NCBI GenBank assembly: GCA_963781775.1
Contig: CAWAHE010000016.1
Location: forward strand, 124,001 to 188,000
Length of the DNA stretch: 64,000 nt
DNA from: CAVSRC01 sp963781775
GTDB lineage: Bacteria > Pseudomonadota > Alphaproteobacteria > Rhizobiales > Kaistiaceae
Direction: 5' to 3'
Shown here piece after piece: positions 24,235 to 33,296 of the stretch. Position 1 is the stretch's first letter. The number at the start of each line of letters is the position of its first letter. A model generated the notes under the pieces. It ran no database searches and was not told the origin of the DNA. It saw only the letters and a list, made by a program, of their open reading frames with translations. Both the position numbers and the translations under genes were made by a program.

Positions 24235-25326
24235 CTACTTGCCGAGCGCCGCGGCGACTTCCTTCAGCATGGTGACGTGAGCACCGTTCTCGAGGTTGGT
24301 CAGGATGACGACGATGGTACCGTCGTCGGGCCACCACAGGGCGAGGGCGTCGCCACCGGGCCCTTCGCCGGTATGACCGACCGGCGCCGGGTCAAACAGC
24401 GGGATGCGCATGGTGCCGTAGCCGTACGCGACGGGTCGGCCGACCAGCGGTCGGAAGTCTGCCGTCATCAGGGCGCGGCTTTCGGCGGAGAGGAGATCGC
24501 CGCCGAGGAGACCGCGGAGGAGCGTCGCCGTGTCCGCCGCGGTCGAGAGTAGGTCGCCCGCCGCCCAGAAGGCGGAAAGATCGACAGTCGAGAGGTCTGT
24601 CCGCTTGCCGTCGTCGTCGTAGTAGCCGGATACCGGCTCGGGACGTCCCGGTTCGCCCCAGAAGAAAGTATCGGCTGCGCCGAGCGGCACCAGCACGCGG
24701 GCCCGGACGGCATCGGCGAGCCGCATGCCCGACGCCTTCTCGATGATGAGGCCGAGCAGCGCGTAGTTCGTGTTGGAGTAATAGGAAGGGCCATCGCCGG
24801 GAGGCGCGACCGGCTCTCCGTCCGCCGCGTGAGCCACCAGCTCCGCCGGATTCCAGACGCGGGCGAAATTTACGCGGATCATGGCGATGAAGCGCTCGTC
24901 GAAGTACTCCCGGATCCCGCTTGTCTGGGCAATGAGGCGCCGAACGGTCACGTCGCCGCTGTTGGGCAGGTCGCCGATCAGGCCGGCATCGAGCCACGTG
25001 CCAATCGGGTCGTCGAGGCCGAGCTTGCCCTCGTCGATCAGGGTGAAGGCGGTCGCCGCGATGATGGTCTTGGTGACGCTGAAGAGCCGGAAATGGGCGT
25101 CCGGCGCCATGCTTTCGCCACCGATGACACGGACGCCGGCAGCACCGGCCCAACTCTCGCCATCGGCGGTCTCGACGCGAACCACTGCGCCAGGCACGCC
25201 TGAAGCGACGGTCTCGTCAAGGATGGCCTGGAACTTTTCGCCCGGCAGACTGCCCGCCGCCGCCTCGGCCGCCGCTGCGAGCGACAGCGCAACCGCGAGG
25301 AAAAAGACTGTTCTAGCCATCGTCAT
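24235..25326 (-). CDS. Serine hydrolase, class C beta-lactamase/D-Ala-D-Ala carboxypeptidase family (secreted)
   Basis: A 363-aa secreted protein with signal peptide (1-24, VFFLAVALSLAAAAEAAAG). The S12 catalytic motifs are present: SVTK (SxxK, near residue 84), YSNTNY (YxN, near 185) and HTGEGPGG in place of KTG (near 320). The HTG form is common in family members acting as esterases or peptidases rather than antibiotic lactamases, so resistance should not be assumed. ATG 25326 or 25320 may be used. It is divergent from acs. Confidence 0.85.
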   Translation of the reverse strand: MTMARTVFFLAVALSLAAAAEAAAGSLPGEKFQAILDETVASGVPGAVVRVETADGESWAGAAGVRVIGGESMAPDAHFRLFSVTKTIIAATAFTLIDEGKLGLDDPIGTWLDAGLIGDLPNSGDVTVRRLIAQTSGIREYFDERFIAMIRVNFARVWNPAELVAHAADGEPVAPPGDGPSYYSNTNYALLGLIIEKASGMRLADAVRARVLVPLGAADTFFWGEPGRPEPVSGYYDDDGKRTDLSTVDLSAFWAAGDLLSTAADTATLLRGLLGGDLLSAESRALMTADFRPLVGRPVAYGYGTMRIPLFDPAPVGHTGEGPGGDALALWWPDDGTIVVILTNLENGAHVTMLKEVAAALGK

Positions 25327-25731
25327 TCGTCGCGATCCCGAGCGAACAAAAGCCAGTTGTTCAAAGGATGACCACCGCGTGGCAGAATAAGCTCGACGAC
25401 TTTCCGGCGCAACGCGCGGCGCAGGGATCGCAACGTGCGCCACCCGCTTCAGGCACGGCACGGCGGCATTGTGCTCCCGCACGACACCAAACACGCCACC
25501 GCACGCATGCTGCCGCAACGCTCAGCGACATGAAGACCGCCGGCTACCAAATCCTCCAGTTGGGGCCGGCCGTCCCGGCCGCGCCGGTCGGTTCGTCCAT
25601 CGCCGCCCTGCCCGACGCCAGCCCTGCCGCAACCCCTTGCCGGGGCTTGCGTCCACCCCGCCCCCGGCGCTTTAACAGGAGGCGGAGGGTCCGGTTAAGA
25701 GCCGGAAAACGATAATCGGGAGGAATGCGGG
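25327..25731. other. 405-base divergent intergenic region between the serine hydrolase and acs
   Basis: I see no convincing gene here; the open frames have the Arg/Pro-rich look of GC-rich noise. It should hold the promoters of both flanking genes, but no clear -35/-10 pair stands out. Two weak dyads are visible, one around 25629-25651 and a TCCGG-N7-CCGGA hairpin near 25693. GGGAGG lies just before the acs start. Confidence 0.4.
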
Positions 25732-27687
25732 ATGTCCGAGGTGAAGATCCATCCGGTGCCGGACGAATGGAAAAAGCGCGCTTACGTCGACAACCAGAAA
25801 TATCTGGACATGTACAAGGCGTCGGTCGATGACCCGGATGCCTTCTGGCGCGAACAGGCCAAGCGCATCGACTGGATCAAGCCGTTCACGAAGGTCAAGA
25901 ACACCTCGTACAAGGCCCCCGACGTTTCGATCAAATGGTTCGAGGATGGCAGCCTGAACCTGTCGGCCAACTGCCTCGACCGCCATCTCGCCAAGCGTGG
26001 CGACCAGACCGCGATTCTGTGGGAGCCGGACGATCCTAAGGCGCCGGCGCGCACCATCACCTATCGCCAGCTCCACCACGACGTCTGCGTCTTCGCCAAC
26101 GTGCTGAAGAAGCTGGGCGTCGAGAAGGGCGACCGCGTCACCATCTACCTGCCGATGATCCCGGAAACCGCGGTGGCGATGCTCGCCTGCGCCCGCATCG
26201 GCGCGGTCCACTCGGTGGTCTTCGGCGGCTTCTCGCCCGACAGCCTCGCCGGCCGCATCGACGATTGCCGCTCCGAGGTCGTCATCACCGCCGACGAGGG
26301 TCTGCGCGGCGGCCGCAAGGTGCCGCTCAAGCACAACACCGACGAGGCGCTCAACAAGTCGCTCGGCGACGAGAAGGTGATCGTCATCCGCCACACCGGC
26401 GGCGAGGTCGCCATGCATGCCGGCCGCGACTTCTGGTACCACGAGCTTGCCGACGGCGTGTCGGCCGACTGTCCGCCGGTCGAGATGAACGCCGAGGATC
26501 CGCTGTTCATCCTCTACACGTCGGGCTCGACCGGTAAGCCGAAGGGCGTGCTGCACACCACCGGCGGCTATCTGGTCTGGGTGTCGCTCACCCACCAACT
26601 CATCTTCGATTATCACGACGGCGACATTTTCTGGTGCGCCGCCGATGTCGGCTGGGTCACCGGCCACAGCTACATCGTCTACGGCCCCCTCGCCAACGGC
26701 GCCATCACCGTGATGTACGAGGGCGTGCCCAACTGGCCGACGCCGTCGCGCATCTGGGAAGTCATCGACAAGCACAAGATCAACATCGTCTACACCGCCC
26801 CGACGGCGCTGCGCGCCCTGATGGGCGCCGGCGACGAACACGTCACCAAGACCTCGCGCAAGTCGCTGCACCTGCTCGGCACAGTCGGCGAGCCGATCAA
26901 CCCGGAAGCCTGGGAATGGTATTGGCGCGTGGTCGGCGAGGGCCGCTGCCCGATCGTCGATACCTGGTGGCAGACGGAGACCGGTGGCGCGCTGATCACG
27001 CCGCTGCCCGGCGCCACCGACCTCAAGCCCGGCTCGGCGACGCGACCCTTCTTCGGCGTTCAGCCGGCGCTGGTCGATGCCGAGGGCAAGCGCATCGAGG
27101 GCGCGGGGGCCGGCAACCTCATCATCACCAACTCGTGGCCGGGCCAGATGCGCACCGTCTATGGCGATCACAAGCGCTTCGTCGAAACCTATTTCATGAC
27201 CTATCCCGGCAACTACTTCACCGGCGACGGCTGCCGCCGCGACGAGGATGGCTACTACTGGATCACCGGCCGCGTCGACGACGTCATCAACGTCTCCGGC
27301 CACCGCCTCGGCACCGCCGAGATCGAGTCGGCGCTGGTCGCCCACGAAAAGGTGTCGGAGGCCGCCGTCGTCGGTTACCCGCACGCGCTCAAGGGCCAGG
27401 GCATCTACGCCTACATCACGTTGATGCACGGCCAGGAGCCGTCCGACGCGCTGCGCAAGGAGCTGGTGCAATGGGTGCGCCACGAGATCGGCCCCTTCGC
27501 ACAGCCCGACCTCATCCAGTTTTCGCCGGGCCTGCCCAAGACGCGCTCCGGCAAGATCATGCGCCGCATTCTGAGGAAGATCGCCGAGGACGATTTCTCC
27601 AATCTCGGCGACGTGACCACGCTCGCCGATCCCGCCGTCGTCGACGATCTCGTCAACAACCGCCAGAACAAGGCGGTCAGCGCCTGA
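25732..27687 (+). CDS. acs: Acetyl-CoA synthetase
   Basis: A 651-aa AMP-forming ligase making acetyl-CoA from acetate, ATP and CoA. Family features are complete: GDRVTIYLPMIPE, SVVFGGFSPDSLAGRI, the P-loop YTSGSTGKPKGVLH, ADVGWVTGHSY, WWQTETGG, TGDGCRRDEDGYYWITGRVDDV and the C-terminal PKTRSGKIMRR, whose Lys is the acetylation-controlled catalytic residue. The ATG has a GGGAGG Shine-Dalgarno. The stop is one base from the stop of the convergent gene. Confidence 0.97.
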   Translation: MSEVKIHPVPDEWKKRAYVDNQKYLDMYKASVDDPDAFWREQAKRIDWIKPFTKVKNTSYKAPDVSIKWFEDGSLNLSANCLDRHLAKRGDQTAILWEPDDPKAPARTITYRQLHHDVCVFANVLKKLGVEKGDRVTIYLPMIPETAVAMLACARIGAVHSVVFGGFSPDSLAGRIDDCRSEVVITADEGLRGGRKVPLKHNTDEALNKSLGDEKVIVIRHTGGEVAMHAGRDFWYHELADGVSADCPPVEMNAEDPLFILYTSGSTGKPKGVLHTTGGYLVWVSLTHQLIFDYHDGDIFWCAADVGWVTGHSYIVYGPLANGAITVMYEGVPNWPTPSRIWEVIDKHKINIVYTAPTALRALMGAGDEHVTKTSRKSLHLLGTVGEPINPEAWEWYWRVVGEGRCPIVDTWWQTETGGALITPLPGATDLKPGSATRPFFGVQPALVDAEGKRIEGAGAGNLIITNSWPGQMRTVYGDHKRFVETYFMTYPGNYFTGDGCRRDEDGYYWITGRVDDVINVSGHRLGTAEIESALVAHEKVSEAAVVGYPHALKGQGIYAYITLMHGQEPSDALRKELVQWVRHEIGPFAQPDLIQFSPGLPKTRSGKIMRRILRKIAEDDFSNLGDVTTLADPAVVDDLVNNRQNKAVSA

Positions 27688-27688
27688 G

Positions 27689-28153
27689 TCAGTAGAGATA
27701 TCGTGCCGTCGCCATCAGCAGGATGGCGACGGTCAAAAGTACCGCCATGCCGCGTACCCGCTGCTCGGCGGCTGTGATCTCTTGAACCTCCGCGCCTGCC
27801 GATGCCGATGCCCGCGGACCGATGGCCCGACCGAGCGGTGCGCCCACCATCGGCGAGACGATCGCCGCCAGCCCACCCAGCGCGAACGCCCATTGCGTGT
27901 TCGACCAGGGGAAGGCGAATCCGTAGACCAGCCAGAACAGCAGCAGCCCCGAGATCACCGTCAACCCGGATGAAACCGCGAACACGGCGACCGCGCGCGG
28001 ATTGTCGGTAATGGCACGAAACAACGGCATGCCCGCCGCGCCCATGCCACGGATTCGCGGCAGACCGACGAGCGCGCCGATCAGCACTGTCCCGGCCCAC
28101 AGGACTCCGGACACGATATGCGTGGCGCGCAGAATGACGAGAAGGGTTTGCAC
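27689..28153 (-). CDS. Small four-helix integral membrane protein (DUF2269/CopD-like)
   Basis: A 154-aa protein with four membrane helices. The first contains the conserved-looking RATHIVSGVLWAGTVL (a buried His-x7-Trp pattern seen in DUF2269 and CopD-type proteins), the last ends AILLMATARYLY. Charged linkers are short apart from a polar loop around ASASAGAEVQEITAAEQ. GTG 28153 has an excellent AAGGAGG seven bases upstream and is clearly the start. Function unknown. Confidence 0.75.
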   Translation of the reverse strand: MQTLLVILRATHIVSGVLWAGTVLIGALVGLPRIRGMGAAGMPLFRAITDNPRAVAVFAVSSGLTVISGLLLFWLVYGFAFPWSNTQWAFALGGLAAIVSPMVGAPLGRAIGPRASASAGAEVQEITAAEQRVRGMAVLLTVAILLMATARYLY

Positions 28154-28240
28154 GTGCTGGCCTCCTTGCGAGGTATGAGGCCCCATCGCCCGAGGCAGCG
28201 GATCATGCTCCGAAGTTTGGCATCAATGCGGACTCGGATA

Positions 28241-28696
28241 CTACCCGCCGGCACTGGCCAGGCTGCACCAGTCGCCGCGCTTGCCGCCGTCATAGGGACG
28301 CGCCAGACCGCTCGCCAGCATCGTCTTGGCGAGGTCGAGTCCGTCGGGCGCGGTGGTGACATCCGCCTCGACACGGCCGTAATACTTGTCGCCGGAGATA
28401 TTGCGCAGCGTCACCAGCGGCGTCGTCTCCTTGCGCAGCAGGTCGGTCGCCGCCGCGGCGAGAATCTTCTCGCGCTCGCACTGGCCGTGAACCTCCGGCG
28501 CGTCGATGCCGCGCAGCCGGACATGGACGGTCAGTTGCACGCCCAGCCAGATGTCGGCGCGCGCCTCCAGCGTGTCGCCGTCGATGACGCGCAGAACCTC
28601 GGCCCTGACCGGGCCGGCCAGCCGCTCGGCGGCCGTGGCCGGCGCAACGGCGAGCAGGGATGCGAGGCACAGGGTCGGTGGCAGCAAGGACCGCAT
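28241..28696 (-). CDS. Secreted thermonuclease-family (SNase-like) nuclease
   Basis: A 151-aa protein with signal peptide (1-22, LLPPTLCLASLLAVAPATAA) and a staphylococcal-nuclease OB-fold domain. VIDGDTLEA, VRLRGIDAPEV (metal Asp and catalytic Arg/Glu) and YYGRVEADV (second catalytic Arg) are all kept, so it is likely an active Ca-dependent nuclease in the periplasm or outside the cell. The C-terminal GKRGDWCSLA resembles other alphaproteobacterial members. ATG 28696 is preferred over a TTG 21 bases upstream. Confidence 0.88.
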   Translation of the reverse strand: MRSLLPPTLCLASLLAVAPATAAERLAGPVRAEVLRVIDGDTLEARADIWLGVQLTVHVRLRGIDAPEVHGQCEREKILAAAATDLLRKETTPLVTLRNISGDKYYGRVEADVTTAPDGLDLAKTMLASGLARPYDGGKRGDWCSLASAGG

Positions 28697-28773
28697 GGCG
28701 AACTCGGCGAATCGCAATAGGAATAAATTCTCTACACCCGTTCAACCCGCGACTGAAAGGTGCTTCGGTCGAT

Positions 28774-28794
28774 TATACCATAGATTGTAGTATA
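28774..28794. promoter_or_regulatory. AT-rich dyad between the nuclease and htpX genes
   Basis: TATAC-N11-GTATA lies in the divergent region between the secreted nuclease and htpX. It is an AT-rich island in otherwise GC-rich DNA and may be a promoter or operator. The bases alone do not say which gene it serves. Confidence 0.3.
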
Positions 28795-28917
28795 GCGGCA
28801 CGGCCCGCATGGCGAGAATCCGGCAGCGACCTCAGCTTGGACAATCTTGCGGAAGACCGCCGCGCTCCCGACATAACCGTCACTGTGGGCGATGGACCGA
28901 AGGATACGGGCACACAC

Positions 28918-29844
28918 ATGAACACGCTTCGCACCGGCATGCTTCTGGCGGCCCTGACCGCCATCTTTGTCGGCGTCGGCTTCCTCATCGGCGGCTCGGG
29001 CGGCGCCATCATCGCGTTCGTCGTGGCCGCCGGCATGAACTTCTTTTCCTACTGGAATGCCGACAAGCTCGTGCTCTCCATGAATCGCGCCCGCGAGGTC
29101 GATGAACGGAGCGCGCCGGAATTCTACGGCCTCGTCCGCGATCTCGCAGAGCGCGCCAACCTGCCCATGCCGCGCGTCTATATTTCCGACAACCCGCAGC
29201 CGAACGCCTTCGCCACCGGCCGCAACCCGGAGCACGCCGCGGTCTGCGCCACCACCGGCCTGCTTCAGATGCTGTCGCGCGACGAGATCGCCGGCGTCAT
29301 GGCCCATGAACTCGGCCACGTGCGCAATCGCGACACGCTGACCATGACGATCACGGCGACCATTGCCGGCGCCGTCTCGATGCTCGCCAATTTCGCCTTC
29401 TTCTTCGGCGGCCTTGGCGGCAACCGCAACAATCCACTTGGGCTCGTCGGCGTGCTGGTCGCCGCCATCGTCGCGCCGATCGCCGCGATGATGGTGCAGA
29501 TGGCGATCAGCCGCACGCGCGAATATTCCGCCGATCGCGCCGGCGCCGAGATCAGCGGCCGCCCCGACGCGCTCGCCTCCGCGCTCGCCAAGATCTCCAG
29601 TGCCGCGCAGCGCATTCCCAACGCGGCCGCCGAGCGCAACCCGGCCGCGGCGCACCTGTTCATCGTCAATCCGCTCTCCGGCGCGCGCATGGACAATCTC
29701 TTCTCGACCCACCCGGCGACCGAGAACCGCATCGCCGCGCTGATGCAGATGGCGGGCCGCTTCAGTCCCGCCCCGGCCGGCCGGCCGGCAGTCGCGGTTC
29801 CCCGCGTCGGCACCACCGGCCGCCCGCGCGGACCCTGGGGATAG
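28918..29844 (+). CDS. htpX: Membrane zinc metalloprotease HtpX
   Basis: A 308-aa M48 protease of membrane protein quality control. Two N-terminal helices (about 8-24 and 27-44), the zinc motif HELGH at 130-134 in MAHELGHVRNRD, two further helices and the third zinc ligand region SRTREYSADRAGAEISG are present. HtpX degrades damaged inner-membrane proteins alongside FtsH. The ATG is at the conserved MNTLRTGMLL. It starts a block htpX-rsmB-heparinase-purH that is conserved in Rhizobiales. Confidence 0.95.
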   Translation: MNTLRTGMLLAALTAIFVGVGFLIGGSGGAIIAFVVAAGMNFFSYWNADKLVLSMNRAREVDERSAPEFYGLVRDLAERANLPMPRVYISDNPQPNAFATGRNPEHAAVCATTGLLQMLSRDEIAGVMAHELGHVRNRDTLTMTITATIAGAVSMLANFAFFFGGLGGNRNNPLGLVGVLVAAIVAPIAAMMVQMAISRTREYSADRAGAEISGRPDALASALAKISSAAQRIPNAAAERNPAAAHLFIVNPLSGARMDNLFSTHPATENRIAALMQMAGRFSPAPAGRPAVAVPRVGTTGRPRGPWG

Positions 29845-29885
29845 GGCTTGCGGCGGCCCACCTGACGGGCTAACCCCTTGGCCTG

Positions 29886-31199
29886 ATGCAGAAAATCACC
29901 AGGAAACCAGCGACCGCGGGCCTTCCCGCCCGCGCCGCAGCCGCCGGCCTGCTGGCCGGCGTGCTCGACCGCCGACAGCCGCTCGACGCGCTGCTCGATT
30001 CGGACCGCGCCTATGCCGGCCTGCCCGACCGTGATCGTCGGCTGGCGCGCGCCATCGCCTCGACGGCGCTTCGTCACCACGGCGAAGTCCATGCATTGCT
30101 TGATCGTTTGATCGAGAAGAAGCCGCCGCGCTCGCGCGATTTCTTCCACCTTCTCGAAATCGCCGCCACCCAGGTTCTGTTCATGGAGGTCGCCGATCAC
30201 GCCTCGGTGTCGATCGCCATCGACCAGATTTCGGCCGACCCGAAGACGCGCCACCTCAAGGGCCTCGCCAACGCGGTGCTCCGCCGCATCGCCCGCGAGC
30301 GCGACGCGCTCATCGCCTATATCGACTCGCCGCGCCTCGATACGCCGGAGTGGCTGTGGGATCGCTGGTGCCTGACGTATGGCGAAGCGACCGCGCGCAA
30401 CATCGCAGAAGCCCATCTCGCCGAACCGCCGCTCGACATCACCGTGAAGAGCGATGCCGCCGGCTGGGCGGACAGGCTCGGCGGCTCGCTGACCGCCACC
30501 GGTTCGGTGCGCCTCGCCGATCCGGCTCCGGTCGAGGCGCTTCCCGGTTACGCCGACGGTGAATGGTGGGTGCAGGATGCCGCCGCCACGCTGCCGGCCC
30601 GCCTGCTCGGCGATATCGCCGGCAAACGCGTCGCCGATCTTTGCGCCGCGCCCGGCGGCAAGACGGCGCAGCTTGCCCAGGCCGGCGCCGCCGTCACCGC
30701 CGTCGATATCTCCGCCAACCGGCTGAAGCGCCTGACCGCCAATCTCGACCGCCTCCATCTGAAGGCCGAAACCATCGCCGCCAACATCCTCGAATGGTCG
30801 CCGGCCGTGCCTTTCGACGCGATCCTGCTCGACGCCCCGTGCTCGGCGACCGGCACCATCCGCCGTCATCCGGACGTCGCATGGCTGAAGCAGCCGTCGG
30901 ATATCGCCGCGCTTGCCGCGATCCAGACGCGCATGATTGACCGCGCCGCCGCCATGCTTCCGCCTGGCGGCACCCTCATCTACTGCACCTGCTCGCTCGA
31001 GCCCGAGGAGGGCGAGGACCAGGCGGCCGCGGCCCGAAACGGACTGGAGCCCCTGCCCATCGCAAAGGACGAGATCGCCGGAATGGAACACGCCCTCACG
31101 TCGAACGGGCACGTCAGGACGCTGCCCTTTCACCGGGCCGGAGAGGGCGTGCCACCCGGCATGGACGGTTTCTTCATCGCGCGTTTTCGCAAGGTTTGA
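29886..31199 (+). CDS. rsmB: 16S rRNA (cytosine-967-C5)-methyltransferase RsmB-like
   Basis: A 437-aa protein: an N-terminal NusB-like RNA-binding domain (about 15-140, including the typical LLEIAATQVLFMEVADHASV) and a C-terminal SAM-dependent methyltransferase. VADLCAAPGGKTAQLAQAG is the SAM loop, DAPCSATGTIRRHPDVAW carries the first Cys, and LIYCTCSLEPEEGE carries the catalytic Cys. These two Cys residues are diagnostic for RNA m5C methyltransferases. Confidence 0.92.
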   Translation: MQKITRKPATAGLPARAAAAGLLAGVLDRRQPLDALLDSDRAYAGLPDRDRRLARAIASTALRHHGEVHALLDRLIEKKPPRSRDFFHLLEIAATQVLFMEVADHASVSIAIDQISADPKTRHLKGLANAVLRRIARERDALIAYIDSPRLDTPEWLWDRWCLTYGEATARNIAEAHLAEPPLDITVKSDAAGWADRLGGSLTATGSVRLADPAPVEALPGYADGEWWVQDAAATLPARLLGDIAGKRVADLCAAPGGKTAQLAQAGAAVTAVDISANRLKRLTANLDRLHLKAETIAANILEWSPAVPFDAILLDAPCSATGTIRRHPDVAWLKQPSDIAALAAIQTRMIDRAAAMLPPGGTLIYCTCSLEPEEGEDQAAAARNGLEPLPIAKDEIAGMEHALTSNGHVRTLPFHRAGEGVPPGMDGFFIARFRKV

Positions 31200-31290
31200 G
31201 GCGGATGTTCCGTTTGCCCGTGGAGTCCGAATGGGGCGATAGTCCGGCGGCGGCGATTCGGGCCGCAACCCGGCCGGTTTGAGAGGGAGA

Positions 31291-33052
31291 ATGACAGCGA
31301 TGGCGATCGGATCGGCGTCCGGTCAAGGCATGCAAATGCGTTTCGCCGCCGGCGCCCTCATTCGCACCATCGCGCACCGCTTCCACGCCAGCGTCTTCTA
31401 CCGCTGGCGCTACGCCGGAGGCACGCCCGAGCGGCTGCTCATCGCGCCGATCGACCTGCGCACCACCGATCCGACCGTGGCGCTCGATATCTATGGCGGC
31501 CGCTGGGTATTCTTCGGCGACGGCGTCGACATCCACGGTTTCTCGGTCTTCGACGCCGAACCGCCCAACGAGGACTGGTCGCGCCAGCTGCATGCCTTCG
31601 GCTGGCTCCGCCATCTGCGCGCCACCGACATGAACGTGTCGCGTTCGAACGCGCGCAGCCTCATCGACCAGTGGATCAAGTTCAGCGGGCAGCACGACGC
31701 GGCCGCCTGGGAGCCCGAAATCATGGCGCGGCGCATCAGCGCCTGGCTGTCGCAGACGCCGCTTATCCTCGACGGTTGCGACTTCGCCTTCTACCGGCGC
31801 TTCCTGCGCTCGCTCACGGCGACAGGTCCGCCGCCTGCGGCGCGTCGCTTATGACGGCACGCCCGGCATGCCCCGCCTGCGGGTCATGATCGCGCTCGCC
31901 GCCGCGGCATTGTCGATGTCCGACCAGCCGCGCTTCCTGCGTCAGGCGTCGCGGCGCCTCGACCTCGAACTGGTCAATCAGGTTCTCCCCGACGGCGGCC
32001 ATGTCAGCCGCAATCCCGGCGCCATCCTCGAGGCCATGATCGAACTCCTGCCGCTGCGCCAGGCCTTCGCGGCGCGCGGCAACCAGCCGTCTCGCATTCT
32101 CGTCTCGGCCATCGACCGCATGATGCCGATGCTGCGCTTCTTCCGGCAGGGCGACGGCGGCTTCGCGCATTTCAACGGCGTCGGCGACACCGCCACCGAT
32201 CAGCTTGCCACCGTACTTGCCTATGACGACGCCCGCGCCGCCTTGCCGGCGAGCGCGCCGCACAGCGGCTACCAGCGCATCGACGCCGGCAGCACGGCGC
32301 TGGTCGTCGATGTCGGCCGTCCGCCGCCGATCGAGTTCAGCGTCGCCGCCCATGCCGGCTGCCTGTCCTTCGAGATGAGCGCCGGCCATCAGCGCCTGAT
32401 CATCAATTGCGGCGTCCCCTCGCCCAATTCCGTGTCGCTCAGGCGCCTCGCCCGCACCACCGCCGCCCATTCCACGGTCACGCTCAACGACACCTCGTCC
32501 TGCCGCTTCCTGACCCGTTCCTCGATCGGCGACTGGCTGGGCGAGGCCATCGTCTCCGGGCCGAACCGCGTCGATGTCGAGCGCCGCAGCGTTCCCGGCG
32601 CCACCGCTCTGTCCATGCGCCACGATGGTTATGTCGAGCGCTTCCGCATCGTGCACGAGCGCCATCTGGCGCTCTCCGATCAGGGCGACCGCCTCGACGG
32701 CGTCGATTCCTTCGTCTCGCCGACCGGCAAGCCGGTCAGCCGCAGCGGCAAGGACAGCTACGCCATCCGCTTCCACCTCCATCCCAACGTGCGCGCCTCG
32801 CTGATCGACAGCGGCCACGCCGTGCTGCTCGAGCTGCCCGGCGGCGAAAGCTGGGAGTTCGAGTCCGATGCCGGCGAGCTGGTCATCGAGGAAAGCATCC
32901 TGATGTCCGACACCCGCGGCAACCGCGAGACCGACCAGATCGTCATCTACGGCCGTGTCCAGCAGCAGGCGACGGTCGCATGGCACCTGCATCGCACCGG
33001 TTTCGGCGGCCGCCGCCAGCGGCTGATCGCCGCGCCGAGCCGCCAGAACTAG
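31291..33052 (+). pseudogene. Heparinase II/III family protein, split by a one-base frameshift
   Basis: Two frames together make one ordinary heparinase II/III-like protein of about 586 residues. The first part (31291-31854) covers the N-terminal alpha-helical domain (RWRYAGGTPERLLIAPIDLR, FGWLRHLRATD). The second (frame of 31802-33052) continues it (RLRVMIALAAAALS, DGGHVSRNPGAI, NGVGDTATDQLATVLAYDDA, AHAGCLSFEMSAG, STVTLNDTSSCRF). At 31816-31828, FLRSLT in the first frame should run into RQVRRLRRVAYDG in the second. Deleting one G near 31819 restores this. The context, a conserved slot between rsmB and purH, suggests cell-envelope polysaccharide handling. Either a recent inactivation or a sequencing error is possible. 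ATG 31291 follows GAGAGGGAGA. Confidence 0.85.
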
Positions 33053-33223
33053 CCGTGCCGCTCGGCCTGCTGCGCCATTCGATCATCACTGGGCGCTGAC
33101 CAAGCCCGCCGCCGGACAGAAGGGCGGTGATGGAGCCGGCTGCGCCGGCGAGCACGCTGTCTTCGCCGCAAACGTAGTGGCCGCAGGCGCATCGGCGCAT
33201 GCGCGCCCGGGCGACGCACGGTC

Positions 33224-33254
33224 AACACGATTTGCCCCCCACGCAAATCGTGTT
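33224..33254. promoter_or_regulatory. Perfect 12-bp inverted repeat just upstream of purH
   Basis: AACACGATTTGC and GCAAATCGTGTT flank a 7-base loop (CCCCCAC), ending 42 bases before the purH ATG. There is no following T-tract, so it is not an intrinsic terminator for the plus strand. It may be an operator or a hairpin in the purH leader. The inner CGATTTGC/GCAAATCG core is identical to the core of the palindromic elements at 47084-47104 and 50817-50837. Confidence 0.5.
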
Positions 33255-33296
33255 AAGCGGCGGCGCCGCATCCCGCCATCCATCCGAAACACGCTC

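Noticed and set aside
24235..25326. Antibiotic-resistance AmpC beta-lactamase.
   Set aside because: SxxK and YxN are present but KTG is HTG, and no ampR-like neighbour exists; resistance cannot be claimed.
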